Below are positions 8,419-17,154 of a DNA stretch of 64,000 nt, piece after piece. Each line of letters begins with the position of its first letter. Position 1 is the stretch's first letter. The notes below the pieces were generated by a model. The model searched no databases and was not told where the DNA came from. It saw nothing but the letters and a program-made list of their open reading frames with translations. Source of the stretch: Bacillota bacterium (lineage in GTDB: Bacteria > Bacillota > UBA4882 > UBA8346); the NCBI GenBank assembly GCA_023435225.1, contig JAEYRX010000012.1, positions 1-64,000 of the forward strand. The letters are read 5' to 3'. The translations under genes and the position numbers were made by a program.

Positions 8419-9717
8419 GTGGGTAGTAACGGCAATTTAGCTTTAGTCTTGATGCTAATAGTAGTTGGTTTATTAAATGCTGATCAGAATATTATCAATT
8501 CGATGCTTGGACCGATTGAAGCTGAGTTTCATGTTAATGACGCCGCTATTGGTTTGATGAGCGGTCTATTTACTCTGGTAGGGGCGGCAATCAGTCTTAT
8601 CTGGGGTTATTTATCAGATAAAGGCAATCGGAAAAACCTTTTTACTTTTACGGTTCTCATTGGGCAAATCCCGTGCCTGCTTACGGCCTTTGTTACAAAT
8701 TATCAACAGTTCTTTTGGTTGCGGGTTTTAACCGGGATTGGTGTCGGCGCTTCTTTTCCGGTAGTTTTTTCGATGTTGGGTGATCTGTATGATGAGAAGA
8801 AGCGTGCTATTGCAGTAACCTGGATGACAACTGTTATCGGAGTCGGTCAGATTTTGGGGCAGTTAGTGGGAGGATATCTTGGTCCTGTTTATGGATGGCG
8901 GTTCCCTTTCATTGCAATCTCTGTACCTAATTTATTGATATTAGTGCTTTTCTACATTTTGGTAACAGAGCCGAAACGGGGCGCCAGTGAGGAATCGTTA
9001 CGACGGATGATAGCTGAAGGTTATGTTTATACCAAAACTATAAAATTGTCGGATTATATTAGTCTGGCTAAGATAAAAACTAATGTTTTGCTTTTTTTAC
9101 AAGGAGCAGCGGGTACCATTCCCTGGGGAGCCATTCCGCTTTTTTTAGTAAAATTTTTAAGCGATATCAAGTTCCTAACCATTGAGCAAGCAACTACGAT
9201 CTTTTTATTATTCGCCATCGGTAATATTTTAGGGACTATTACCGGTGGAATAATCGGCAGTAAGTTACTAAAGAAAAACGCTTCATATTTACCGTTGTTT
9301 TGCTCTATAACCACCTTAATTGGGACAGCGATAACCTTATATCTTTTTCTCTTTATTCCGGCGGGAGAGCTAATCGGAACTTGTATTTTTGGTTTAATAG
9401 CGGCATTTTTCGCTTCTATGACCGGCCCCAACATGCGGACAATGTTGCTTGATGTCAATGTTCCGGAAAACCGCGGGGCTATCTTTTCTATTTTTAACCT
9501 AACGGATTCGGTGGGGAATGGTTTGGGTAAATACGTAGCCGGGAACCTCTCGGTAATGTTTGGTTTAACTGCCGCTATAAGTGTTTCAGCCGCTTTTTGG
9601 ATTCCCTGTGCGATATTTTTATGGCTTATAGCAAGGACATTTCAGAAAGATATCGATGGAATGCATCAGAAATTGAATCAAGTGGCAACAGAAATTAAAC
9701 CTCAATACGGCATGTAA
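8419..9717 (+). CDS. Major facilitator superfamily transporter
   Basis: 432 residues with about 12 hydrophobic segments. The loop between helices 2 and 3 carries the MFS motif GYLSDKGNRKNLF (about 68-80), and LRVLTGIGVGASFP is the conserved helix-4 region. The N-terminal DQNIINSMLGPIEAEF pattern resembles the Spinster-like subgroup of MFS carriers, so a secondary transporter for an organic anion or lipid-like solute is likely. The substrate cannot be read from sequence. GTG 8419 follows GGTGGTGG. It stands alone, with a probable sigma-H-type promoter upstream and a weak terminator downstream. Confidence 0.88.
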   Translation: MGSNGNLALVLMLIVVGLLNADQNIINSMLGPIEAEFHVNDAAIGLMSGLFTLVGAAISLIWGYLSDKGNRKNLFTFTVLIGQIPCLLTAFVTNYQQFFWLRVLTGIGVGASFPVVFSMLGDLYDEKKRAIAVTWMTTVIGVGQILGQLVGGYLGPVYGWRFPFIAISVPNLLILVLFYILVTEPKRGASEESLRRMIAEGYVYTKTIKLSDYISLAKIKTNVLLFLQGAAGTIPWGAIPLFLVKFLSDIKFLTIEQATTIFLLFAIGNILGTITGGIIGSKLLKKNASYLPLFCSITTLIGTAITLYLFLFIPAGELIGTCIFGLIAAFFASMTGPNMRTMLLDVNVPENRGAIFSIFNLTDSVGNGLGKYVAGNLSVMFGLTAAISVSAAFWIPCAIFLWLIARTFQKDIDGMHQKLNQVATEIKPQYGM

Positions 9718-9814
9718 GTGAAATAAATATATTTATGAAGTTTCCGATAAGAAGGCTGTAACACGGGAGATAACAGAAAAATATTTGAATGATTAGTACA
9801 TTTTTTTAATAATT

Positions 9815-9932
9815 GAGGGATTTTCATAATTAAGAATTTTGACATTCAGCTACAATATATTGATAGTCATATCCAATTGTTCACTATATATTGTAGCTGA
9901 AATTAATTTAATGCAAATATGAAACTCCCTTA
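9815..9932. repeat. 118-bp structured repeat, copy 1
   Basis: Begins GAGGGATTTTCATAATTAA and ends CTCCCTTAA, with imperfect inverted ends. An inner perfect stem pairs TTCAGCTACAATATAT with ATATATTGTAGCTGAA. Copy 2 lies at 51712-51830 with the same ends and stem but changed stem bases, so pairing is largely conserved. The bases just before this element (9722-9799) contain a short protein-like fragment ending EITEKYLND, which I read as debris. Confidence 0.75.
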
Positions 9933-9953
9933 ATTATGATTCCATTCTATAAT

Positions 9954-9986
9954 AGGACCATTATAATTATAAGTGATCCTTTTTTC
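9954..9986 (+). terminator. Weak hairpin with T run after the MFS gene
   Basis: AGGACCA and TGATCCT form a 7-bp stem with one mismatch, followed directly by TTTTTTC. It is plausible as a terminator for the MFS transcript or read-through from the repeat. Confidence 0.4.
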
Positions 9987-10015
9987 ATTAAATAGCTAAT
10001 ACCATCAAGGCAAAA

Positions 10016-10046
10016 GCAGGAAAGTATTATGGGTTTACAGAATAAT
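10016..10046 (+). promoter_or_regulatory. Sigma-H-like promoter of the beta-helix protein gene
   Basis: GCAGGAAAG at 10016-10024, 12 bp, ACA, then GAATAAT at 10040-10046. The -10 half matches the sigma-H consensus fully and the -35 in all but one weak position. It is about 115 bp upstream of ATG 10161. Confidence 0.6.
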
Positions 10047-10160
10047 AAAACAGGAGTAGTCCATAAAGAGTATTATTTTGGAATATTTTACATAATAAAC
10101 TAAATTTATATATAGAATCTATTTTATGAGGAGAGAGTCCCAGTTTTGAGGTGAGTGATT

Positions 10161-12275
10161 ATGCCGAAACTCTTTTCCGTTGTTCTCATTATACTACTTT
10201 TTACTGTTGCCTTAATTACGGTCGGCGCTGAAATACCGGTTGATAGATTAATCCTGGAACCGGAAGTAATTACGGTTACTAATGTGAACGAACTGCTTCA
10301 GTCTATCGGGTCCAACCGGATTATTCAGCTTTCTCCAAGTATTTATGATTTCTCTTTAGCGGATTTTTCGGAACCGAATTATCCGAACGAGGGAAAAAAA
10401 CAATTAGTAATATCTGGGGTTCAGAATCTTACTATTATTGGTGTTGGAGAACAATTAGCCGAGATTCGGACTGAAGACCCATTAACTTATGTAATGGTTT
10501 TTAAGGATTGCCGTAATATTACTCTTAAAAATCTGGAAATAGGCCATTTAGTAGGAGAGGAAAAATGTAAAAGTGGAGTTTTGGCTTTTGAAAACTGTTC
10601 CGAAGTATATATTGAAAGTTCAATTATTTATTCTGGTGTTGAGGGCTTAAGTTTATCTAAAGTAAGTTCTTTTAAGTTTTCCAATTCGACAATCAAGGAT
10701 TGTTCTTTAGGAATTTTTACTTGTTTGGATTCAACCGGATTGGAGTTCAGTGAATCTTATTTTATCAATAACCATGGATTGAATTTTATTAATTTCTTTA
10801 ATTGCGCATCAGTTCTGATCGAAAATTGTGAGATCAGTGATAACAATACATTGCCTGGAGAGGTTATTCGATTATATACCAGAAACGCTTTGTTCAATAT
10901 TTGTAATACTACCGGTTTAAGATTAAAAAATACTCAAATTCATAGTAATACAGCCGAAAATCTTTTATGTTCCGATGATAAAGAAGTTATAATTACTGAA
11001 AATTCTTTTTTTGAGAACAATTCTTTTACCGGAGGTTGGTTTTTCCCTATAAAAGGGTTTTCCGATAAAGGTTATTTTATTCCAACAGTCAGTGAAAATC
11101 TTAGTGATTTTTATTCTGAACTTGAGTATCTGTCGCAAAAGTTAAACGATCCGGAAAAAATGGACAACCCTAAAAGCATAAAAATTTATAAAGCATATTG
11201 GGAAAAAGTGATAACCGAATTAGAAGAATTGATAAGTCAGCAAGGTACGGATTGGGAAAAAGAAAGTTTGCTAGGGCGTTTTTACCAATTGGGTTTGCAA
11301 CTTAATGATAAAAAGGCTTGGCGGAATGCTGAAACACATTTGAAGAACGCTATATTAATGAACACAAATCTTCCTAATGTTAACCATCTGGTTTTAGGTG
11401 TGTTATATAGTTCAAAGCTTTTTTCATTTAAAATTAGTGAAAAAGATGATAATTCCAAATTAACGGTTGTTTTTAAATCAAATAATTCCAAATTAATAAC
11501 CTTAGCTACTGATGAGTTGTTTTTAGATAGTAGATTTCCTGGTACCGCCAATATCTATTTGTTTCTAATCTATTATTCACGGGGAGATTTTATTGAAGCC
11601 ATCAAACAAGCCGATAAATATCTGGTGGTCTATCCCGAGGATGAGTTGGTCAAGAAACTTCGGGGAATGGCGAAAGCAAGAATTGGTAATAGAAAAGCTC
11701 CCGGGGAATTAAATGTCTATATTCAGAGAGAAAAAATTCGCTCGTTATTTGACTTTAATTTCTCCCAAGGTTCTTCCAGCGAAAAAAATCAGGAAGATAA
11801 TCTTAACATTGAAGACAATAATAACCCTCACCAACAAAGATTAGCTGAAGTGGTCCTTCAAGGTATCCAAGGGTTGGATTTTAATTATAACAGCACCAAA
11901 GAAGAGGTTATTAAGACCTTGGGAGAGCCTTGGAAGATTCAAATCAGGAAGGTTGCCAACCGACATCAGGAAGGGTTAACCGATACTATTTATGACTTAA
12001 CTTATGATGGATTGGAAATCAGTGTTTATGGCGCCCAAGGAAAAGAATTCATTTTCACCCAAAAAGTATCCAATCCAAAATTTAGTTTTAACTACGGACT
12101 TAGTGTTGGAGTTACCAAAGAATATGTCATTGAGCAAATTGGTGACCCAGTTGAAACAGCTGAGGGAAATTTTAGATATACCTATAATAATAGAATCGGT
12201 ACTGAGATATTTTTATGGTTCACCTTCAAAGATAACAAAGTAACAGATATCAAATGGTTTTTTGCAATTGATTAA
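10161..12275 (+). CDS. Secreted beta-helix / TPR / BamE-like repeat protein
   Basis: 704 residues. Residues 1-23 form a signal peptide (FSVVLIILLFTVALITVGA). About 60-295 is a right-handed parallel beta-helix of the pectate-lyase-like type, with repeated coils such as NCSEVYIESSIIYSGVEGL and DSTGLEFSESYFINNHGL. About 330-525 is helical with TPR-like pairs (RNAETHLKNAILMN, AIKQADKYLVVYPEDEL). The C-terminus (about 570-704) contains two copies of a motif like BamE/OmlA (STKEEVIKTLGEPWK and VTKEYVIEQIGDPVE). No catalytic residues for a sugar lyase stand out. A cell-surface or periplasmic binding/assembly role is inferred. GAGGTGAG precedes ATG 10161; a GTG two codons earlier is less likely. Confidence 0.75.
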   Translation: MPKLFSVVLIILLFTVALITVGAEIPVDRLILEPEVITVTNVNELLQSIGSNRIIQLSPSIYDFSLADFSEPNYPNEGKKQLVISGVQNLTIIGVGEQLAEIRTEDPLTYVMVFKDCRNITLKNLEIGHLVGEEKCKSGVLAFENCSEVYIESSIIYSGVEGLSLSKVSSFKFSNSTIKDCSLGIFTCLDSTGLEFSESYFINNHGLNFINFFNCASVLIENCEISDNNTLPGEVIRLYTRNALFNICNTTGLRLKNTQIHSNTAENLLCSDDKEVIITENSFFENNSFTGGWFFPIKGFSDKGYFIPTVSENLSDFYSELEYLSQKLNDPEKMDNPKSIKIYKAYWEKVITELEELISQQGTDWEKESLLGRFYQLGLQLNDKKAWRNAETHLKNAILMNTNLPNVNHLVLGVLYSSKLFSFKISEKDDNSKLTVVFKSNNSKLITLATDELFLDSRFPGTANIYLFLIYYSRGDFIEAIKQADKYLVVYPEDELVKKLRGMAKARIGNRKAPGELNVYIQREKIRSLFDFNFSQGSSSEKNQEDNLNIEDNNNPHQQRLAEVVLQGIQGLDFNYNSTKEEVIKTLGEPWKIQIRKVANRHQEGLTDTIYDLTYDGLEISVYGAQGKEFIFTQKVSNPKFSFNYGLSVGVTKEYVIEQIGDPVETAEGNFRYTYNNRIGTEIFLWFTFKDNKVTDIKWFFAID

Positions 12276-12283
12276 TTAATAAT

Positions 12284-12614
12284 ATGAAACCTTATCAAAG
12301 AAATGTCGAGCATAATTATCGACGGAATATAATAACCAATCTGGGTGATGCTTTATTTCTTAGACTGCAAACGGTCTAACACCTTTGGGGACTGTTATTG
12401 CCAGTTTATTACACTTGCTTACCCCTTCGCAGACCATGATCACCCTCATCGGAGCCATCTACAACATCGTCAAACTTCATTCCACAGCTTTGGGCAGCCA
12501 GGAAAATGGATAAAAATCGGGAACTCAAACCGTTACTAATTTATTATTCGGCGGGACAGAGGCTTATCTGGTTTATTCTGGCAGCTATGACACACGAGGG
12601 ATTAGTTTAAAATA
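12284..12614 (+). pseudogene. Frame-broken N-terminal remnant of an MFS-like transporter
   Basis: Starting at ATG 12284, three successive reading frames each look protein-like: MKPYQRNVEHNYRRNIITNL followed by GDALFLRLQT, then from about 12364 a frame reading TANGLTPLGTVIASLLHLL and MITLIGAIYNIVKLHS, then from about 12509 a frame ending YDTRGISLK before TAA. The first two blocks resemble the N-terminus of some Firmicute MFS carriers. At least two frameshifts and loss of the remaining helices make it non-functional. There is no ribosome-binding site. The family call is tentative. Confidence 0.45.
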
Positions 12615-12646
12615 AATAAGACGCAAATAAGGTATTTTTGCGTCTT
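12610..12646 (-). terminator. Terminator for the small minus-strand gene
   Basis: AAGACGCAAATA and TATTTTTGCGTCTT form a 12-bp stem around a short loop. Read on the minus strand, it follows the stop at 12666 by about 20 nt and ends in ATTTATTTT. Confidence 0.65.
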
Positions 12647-12665
12647 CAATGTAAAATATACGGTA

Positions 12666-12842
12666 TTATAACGATTCTTCTTTATAAGTTTTTCCTTTAT
12701 ACTGCCAGCGCCCATCCCCTAAATTTGTAGCCGGTCTATAGTTGCCAACGAAAGTTATCGAATCCAGAGATGCTTCTTTTTTAAGCTTTTCTTTAACTTC
12801 CTCACTACTTACTACTTTTTTGGATTCTTCATTTTTTCTCAT
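12666..12842 (-). CDS. Small charged hypothetical protein, 58 aa
   Basis: ATG 12842 lies eight bases after AAGGAG, a strong ribosome-binding site, and opens a 58-codon frame. The first half is a Lys/Glu-rich helix (KKVVSSEEVKEKLKKEASL). The second half is more beta-like (ITFVGNYRPATNLGDG, then RWQYKGKTYKEESL). A matching terminator lies downstream, so this is probably a real single gene. No family is recognised. The TYKEE and RWQYKG patterns hint at a small surface or nucleic-acid-binding beta unit, but that is speculation. Confidence 0.65.
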   Translation of the reverse strand: MRKNEESKKVVSSEEVKEKLKKEASLDSITFVGNYRPATNLGDGRWQYKGKTYKEESL

Positions 12843-13185
12843 GGCTGTTCTCCTTTTCGATTAATAATATTTTAAGATTTTGTAATAAAACCAGACTGCC
12901 AATATTAGTAGACTTAAGAAGTTCCTTTAATTATATAAACGTTTTTTTTCTCTATTTGTTACTTAGTTTGGGATTTATTTTCTTCACTATATTAATTATA
13001 TAGCAGATTTCATTATTTAATTGTTACAAAAGGTTATCAATTGAATTGCAAAATAGGTATAAATGAATATGTAAATACAAGGGAAAAGCAGGAAATACGG
13101 AAGACTAACAGAATAATTAAGAAAATATTTAATAATGAATTTAGGTTTAAACGTATTGCTCCAATACTTTTTGGAGGGGAATATT
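12843..13185. other. Divergent intergenic region
   Basis: An AT-rich gap between the small minus-strand gene and the histidine kinase. It contains the kinase's sigma-H-like promoter at 13088-13117 and the ribosome-binding sites of both genes. No further gene, hairpin or repeat is evident. Confidence 0.5.
13088..13117 (+). promoter_or_regulatory. Sigma-H-like promoter of the hybrid kinase
   Basis: GCAGGAAAT at 13088-13096, 11 bp, ACA, then GAATAAT at 13111-13117. Both halves match the sigma-H consensus. It is about 70 bp before ATG 13186. Confidence 0.62.
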
Positions 13186-15495
13186 ATGACTAACCAGACC
13201 ATGACCATAGAAAACTCATGGGATTTTAATAAGGAACGATTTAAATTACTCGTTGAAAATTGTAACTTAATTATTTTTGAATTAACTGTCAACGGTGATA
13301 TTCTTTTCACTAATTCGCTTTTTCAAGTTTTGTTGGGATATGAATCTGAAGAAATTCCGGCTAAAAATATTTTGGAATTATTACATCCAATAGATGTTTT
13401 AGAATTTAATCAAAAAATTCCTCCTCTTTTAAAAGACCGAGAACCTTTTACATATGAAAGCAGAATCCGGCATAAAAATGGTAGTTGGATCTGGTTCGAA
13501 TGGGTGGCAAACATATTAAAAACCAAGACAGGCGAGACTGATATTTTAATTGTTGCCACCAACATTAACGAACGAAAAAAGCTGGAGGAAGATTTGAGGT
13601 TGGCGGCGGAATTGTTAAAACATATGCCTGATGCGGTAACTGTGACGGATTATAATGGAGTTATTCAGCAATGGACTGGAAAATCAGTTGACATTTTTGG
13701 TTATAATGCTGAAGAGGTAATTGGAAAAGAGGCCAATATATTACATAAACCAAGTATAAGAGAGAAGACTATTAATAAAATAATTGATTATAAGCTTACT
13801 AATAATGATTTTAATTTAGAAATACCTTGCCTCCGAAAAGACGGAACCGAAATATTAATCGAGACACATGGAAGAACGTTTTTTAATCGTGACGAAGAAC
13901 CTATTGCACTCATTGGTTTTCACCGTGATATTACCAAACTAAAGCAAGTGGAAGAAACCCTTCGTTTGACCAACCAACTCCAACAAATCATCGAATTTTT
14001 ACCGGATGCGACTTTTGTTTTAGACCAAAATAAAACAGTAATCGCTTGGAATCGGGCTATAGAAACTATGACCGGGGTTTGCAAACAAGAAATAATCGGT
14101 AAAAAAGATCAAGAATATTCGGTGACTTTTTATGGTAAGAAACGCCCGATGCTTATTGATTATATTTGGTCGGATCAGCCCTTGGAAGACAATTATTACT
14201 CGGTGATCCGGGAGAACGAAAATATCTATGCCCGGACTTTAGTTGATTTTCTACCGATTGGGAAGCAAAGGATAATCGAAATTAAAGCATCACCCTTAAA
14301 AAACAATAATGGGAATATTATCGGAGCTATTGAATGTATGCGTGATATCACCCGGCAACAAGAAATTGAAGAGGAATCATTAAAGATTCAAAAGATCGAA
14401 TCAATAGGGGTATTAGCCGGAGGGTTAGCTCATGATTTTAACAACTTGCTGGCGGGTATTCTAGCTAATATCCAACTTATTAAAATGAAACTGGAAAAAG
14501 GGAAAGATATATTTAAACCTCTTTCTACCGTGGAAGATATCATCAAACAAGCTGCCAATCTTACCCAGCAATTGTTGACTTTCTCTAAAGGAGGCTCTCC
14601 GGTAAAAAAAGCCACTTGTTTGAATGAGTTGATAAGAGAGTCGGTAAAATTTGTTTTAAGGGGTTCCAGATGTAAATGTCAATATACCATCGCTAAAAAC
14701 TTATGGATGATTGATGCCGATTCCGGGCAAATAAGTCAGGTAATCAGCAACATCGTTATTAACGCCGATCAAGCAATGCCTAGTGGAGGAATAATTAAAA
14801 TTGAAGCTCGTAATTATATGATCGATAAAGAAAATCTTCTTCCGCTTAACCCCGGCAAGTATGTAAAGATTTCGATTACAGATACCGGGATGGGAATACC
14901 TCCGGAACATCTCTCCAAAATATTTGATCCTTATTTTACCACTAAAAATAGCGGCAACGGTCTAGGACTAGCTACTTCCGCCTTGATTATTTCCCGACAT
15001 AACGGTTATATTGATGTAAGATCGGAGCCGGGAATTGAAACAGTTTTTTTCATATACCTTCCGGCTATAGATATTAAATCATCGTTAAAAAATAAAAATG
15101 CCGCTGTTATCAATGAAGGAATTGGCCGGATTTTATTAATGGATGATGAAGAAATGATTAGAAATGCGGCTGGGGAGTTATTATCCGAGATTGGTTATGA
15201 AGTTGCTTGTGCCCGGGAGGGAGAGGAAGCTATAGATTTATACACTGCTGCAAAAAATGGGGGAAGAGCATTTGACTTAATTATTATGGATCTAACCATA
15301 CCCGGCGGGTTAGGAGGCAAGGAAACCATCAAAAGGTTAAGGGAGATTGATCCCCAGATAAAAGCGATCGTTACTTCCGGTTATTCCAATGATCTGGCCT
15401 TGTCCAATTTTGCAGAATACGGATTTAGTGGAGTTGTTTCTAAGCCGTATAAGATAGAAGAATTAAACTCCGTGTTAAAAAAGGTGCTGGATTAA
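13186..15495 (+). CDS. PAS-PAS-PAS hybrid histidine kinase with receiver domain
   Basis: 769 residues with no membrane segment, so it is a cytosolic sensor. Three PAS domains lie at about 15-132, 140-260 and 270-400. The dimerisation/phospho-acceptor block follows, with H in GGLAHDFNNLLAGILANI. The ATP-binding domain has the N box (NIVINADQAMPSGG), G1 (DTGMGIPPEHL) and G2 (GNGLGLAT). A C-terminal receiver (about 645-765) has acidic residues MDDEE, phospho-Asp in IIMDLTIPGG, and Lys in SKPYKIEEL. It lacks a DNA-binding output, so it must pass phosphate onward or act on another protein. ATG 13186 has GGAGGGG seven bases upstream; the earlier in-frame ATG lacks one. Stimulus unknown. Confidence 0.9.
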   Translation: MTNQTMTIENSWDFNKERFKLLVENCNLIIFELTVNGDILFTNSLFQVLLGYESEEIPAKNILELLHPIDVLEFNQKIPPLLKDREPFTYESRIRHKNGSWIWFEWVANILKTKTGETDILIVATNINERKKLEEDLRLAAELLKHMPDAVTVTDYNGVIQQWTGKSVDIFGYNAEEVIGKEANILHKPSIREKTINKIIDYKLTNNDFNLEIPCLRKDGTEILIETHGRTFFNRDEEPIALIGFHRDITKLKQVEETLRLTNQLQQIIEFLPDATFVLDQNKTVIAWNRAIETMTGVCKQEIIGKKDQEYSVTFYGKKRPMLIDYIWSDQPLEDNYYSVIRENENIYARTLVDFLPIGKQRIIEIKASPLKNNNGNIIGAIECMRDITRQQEIEEESLKIQKIESIGVLAGGLAHDFNNLLAGILANIQLIKMKLEKGKDIFKPLSTVEDIIKQAANLTQQLLTFSKGGSPVKKATCLNELIRESVKFVLRGSRCKCQYTIAKNLWMIDADSGQISQVISNIVINADQAMPSGGIIKIEARNYMIDKENLLPLNPGKYVKISITDTGMGIPPEHLSKIFDPYFTTKNSGNGLGLATSALIISRHNGYIDVRSEPGIETVFFIYLPAIDIKSSLKNKNAAVINEGIGRILLMDDEEMIRNAAGELLSEIGYEVACAREGEEAIDLYTAAKNGGRAFDLIIMDLTIPGGLGGKETIKRLREIDPQIKAIVTSGYSNDLALSNFAEYGFSGVVSKPYKIEELNSVLKKVLD

Positions 15496-15504
15496 GACTG
15501 AAAT

Positions 15505-15637
15505 TATGAAAATAAGGCTGGGTAAACAACAAGCATCGATAGCATTTTCTAAGTCGTCCACGCCAGCCTCCGCTGCGCACCTGAAAGAATGAAAATAAGG
15601 CTGGGTGAACGACAAGCGTCGATAGCATTTTCTAAGG
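15505..15637. repeat. Imperfect direct repeat, 49 bp with 84-bp period
   Basis: Two copies (15505-15553 and 15589-15637) start ATGAAAATAAGGCTGGGT and end GCATTTTCTAAG, differing at about four positions. The 35 bp between them are GC-rich. The second copy ends at the ribosome-binding site of the thioredoxin gene. It creates a spurious in-frame upstream start for that gene. Confidence 0.85.
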
Positions 15638-15648
15638 AGGAAAATGGA

Positions 15649-15993
15649 GTGAACAAAGCGAATCACAGTTTATATATAATCAGCGCTTCCATAAATAATG
15701 AATCTGACTTTAATGAATTATTAAAAACCAAAGACAGGGTTATGATGCTTATTTATGCTTCTTGGTGTCCTTTTTGCGTAAGGTTTTTACCCGTATTTGA
15801 AAAACAGGCCCAAGAAAGAGAAGATATGGTGATGGTTCAGGATAATCAGGAAATCATAGCCGATAAATATGAAGTTAATGTAGTACCAACCATACTCCTC
15901 TTTGAAAATGGGATATTAACCAACAGATTGGATGGAGTTTTGGGGATAGGGCTAAGTGAAAAGGGACTACTTGATTTTATAAATAATATTTAA
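15649..15993 (+). CDS. Thioredoxin-like protein with WCPFC active site
   Basis: 114 residues, a single thioredoxin fold. The redox centre is Cys40-Pro-Phe-Cys43 (YASWCPFC), with the cis-proline in VVPTILLFENG at about 80. The CPFC centre is less usual than CGPC; glutaredoxin-like or disulfide-reductase roles are possible. There is no signal peptide, so it is cytosolic. GTG 15649 is chosen because AGGAGG lies eight bases upstream; the longer frame from ATG 15589 is encoded by the direct repeat. It precedes the iron transporter by 36 bp and may share its transcript. Bases 15677-15690 are identical to the terminal repeat of the MITE at 19364-19461. Confidence 0.87.
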   Translation: MNKANHSLYIISASINNESDFNELLKTKDRVMMLIYASWCPFCVRFLPVFEKQAQEREDMVMVQDNQEIIADKYEVNVVPTILLFENGILTNRLDGVLGIGLSEKGLLDFINNI

Positions 15994-16029
15994 ACACATT
16001 GGTTCTTAAAGCCGGTTAGGAGAGTTCCC

Positions 16030-17154
16030 ATGAGACCAAATAATGAAATCAAACGTTATCAGGAAAACCTACAGTCCGAGCAGGAAGCTATTGTTTTATA
16101 TCAAAGCTTAGCCGCTGCCGAGCAAAACCCTGATTTGGCCGCGGTATATCGAAAACTCGTCGAAACCGAGCGCAAACATGCTGAGTTTTGGAGCAATAAA
16201 CTCCGCGAGGCCGGGGTAGAACCCTCCAATTATCATCTTGGCTGGCGGACTAGAATATATGGCTGGATGGCCTCTAAGATGGGTCCGGCCTTTGTTTTAC
16301 CTTCGATCGCCTCGTTGGAAAGGACTGCCGCTTCCGGTTATATTGGTCAAGCGGATGCCGAATCCGTAAATATGCCGGCGGATGAAAGTTCACATGCCCG
16401 AATCTTCGAGTACTTAGCCAATAATACTACCGGACTGCAGGGAAGTGATCTGGCCCGTTTTGAAGGACGGCACCGGGGAACAGCCGGAAACGCTCTTCGG
16501 GCAGCCGTTTTAGGAGCAAACGATGGTTTAGTTTCAGTATTTAGTTTAGTTATGGGAGTAGCCGGAGCAGGAGTCTCGGCCAGAGAGATTTTTGTAACCG
16601 GTCTGGCCGGTTTATTGGCTGGCGCTCTTTCTATGGCTTTGGGTGAGTGGTTATCGGTTCAAAGTTCGCGGGAATTATATCAACATCAATTAACGATTGA
16701 ACAACGGGAATTGATGGAAGTCCCGGAAGAAGAGAAAGAAGAATTAACCTTGATATATCAGGCAAAAGGGATTGAGGCTGAAGAGGCGCGGAAGTTGGCC
16801 GATAAACTAATTTCCGATCCCAGAACCGCTTTGGATACATTATCCCGGGAAGAACTGGGGATTGATCCGGAAGAACTTGGAGGTTCAGCTTGGGAAGCGG
16901 CCATTACTTCATTTATCCTTTTCGCGGTCGGGGCCATTATCCCGGTTATTCCTTACGCTTTCTTCACCGGTACAACCGGTATCATGGTTAGCGCCGGATT
17001 CAGCGCTTTAGGATTGTTTATTATCGGAGCATTAATTACTCTAATGACCGGAAAAAATCCGTTATCGTCGGGCCTGCGCCAAGTTTTATTCGGCTTAGCC
17101 GCCGCAGTGGTTACTTTTGTGATCGGACGGATTATTGGGGTGAGTATATCATAA
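16030..17154 (+). CDS. Ferritin-like / VIT1 family iron transporter
   Basis: 374 residues joining two modules. The N-terminal ~140 residues form a rubrerythrin-like four-helix domain with ExxH-type iron ligands (EQEAIVLY, ETERKHAEFW, ADESSHARIF). The C-terminal ~215 residues form a CCC1/VIT1 membrane domain with about five helices, starting with AAVLGANDGLVSVFSLVMG. This is the architecture of MbfA-type proteins, known to export iron and guard against peroxide-iron stress. The membrane domain's cytosolic loop (EQRELMEVPEEEKEELTLIY) carries the usual Glu-rich metal site. The thioredoxin gene upstream fits a redox/iron-stress role. TAGGAGAG precedes ATG 16030. Confidence 0.92.
   Translation: MRPNNEIKRYQENLQSEQEAIVLYQSLAAAEQNPDLAAVYRKLVETERKHAEFWSNKLREAGVEPSNYHLGWRTRIYGWMASKMGPAFVLPSIASLERTAASGYIGQADAESVNMPADESSHARIFEYLANNTTGLQGSDLARFEGRHRGTAGNALRAAVLGANDGLVSVFSLVMGVAGAGVSAREIFVTGLAGLLAGALSMALGEWLSVQSSRELYQHQLTIEQRELMEVPEEEKEELTLIYQAKGIEAEEARKLADKLISDPRTALDTLSREELGIDPEELGGSAWEAAITSFILFAVGAIIPVIPYAFFTGTTGIMVSAGFSALGLFIIGALITLMTGKNPLSSGLRQVLFGLAAAVVTFVIGRIIGVSIS

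Noticed and set aside
12004..12243. 79-codon plus-strand frame inside the beta-helix gene
   Set aside because: It is an alternate frame of a well-supported secreted protein, without ribosome-binding site.
12345..12539. 64-codon plus-strand open frame
   Set aside because: It is rich in His, Cys and Ser, has no ribosome-binding site, and lies out of frame with the MFS-like remnant occupying the same bases.
15440..15666. Two overlapping minus-strand open frames near the direct repeat
   Set aside because: They arise from the direct repeat read backward (the same string appears in both) and oppose two real genes.
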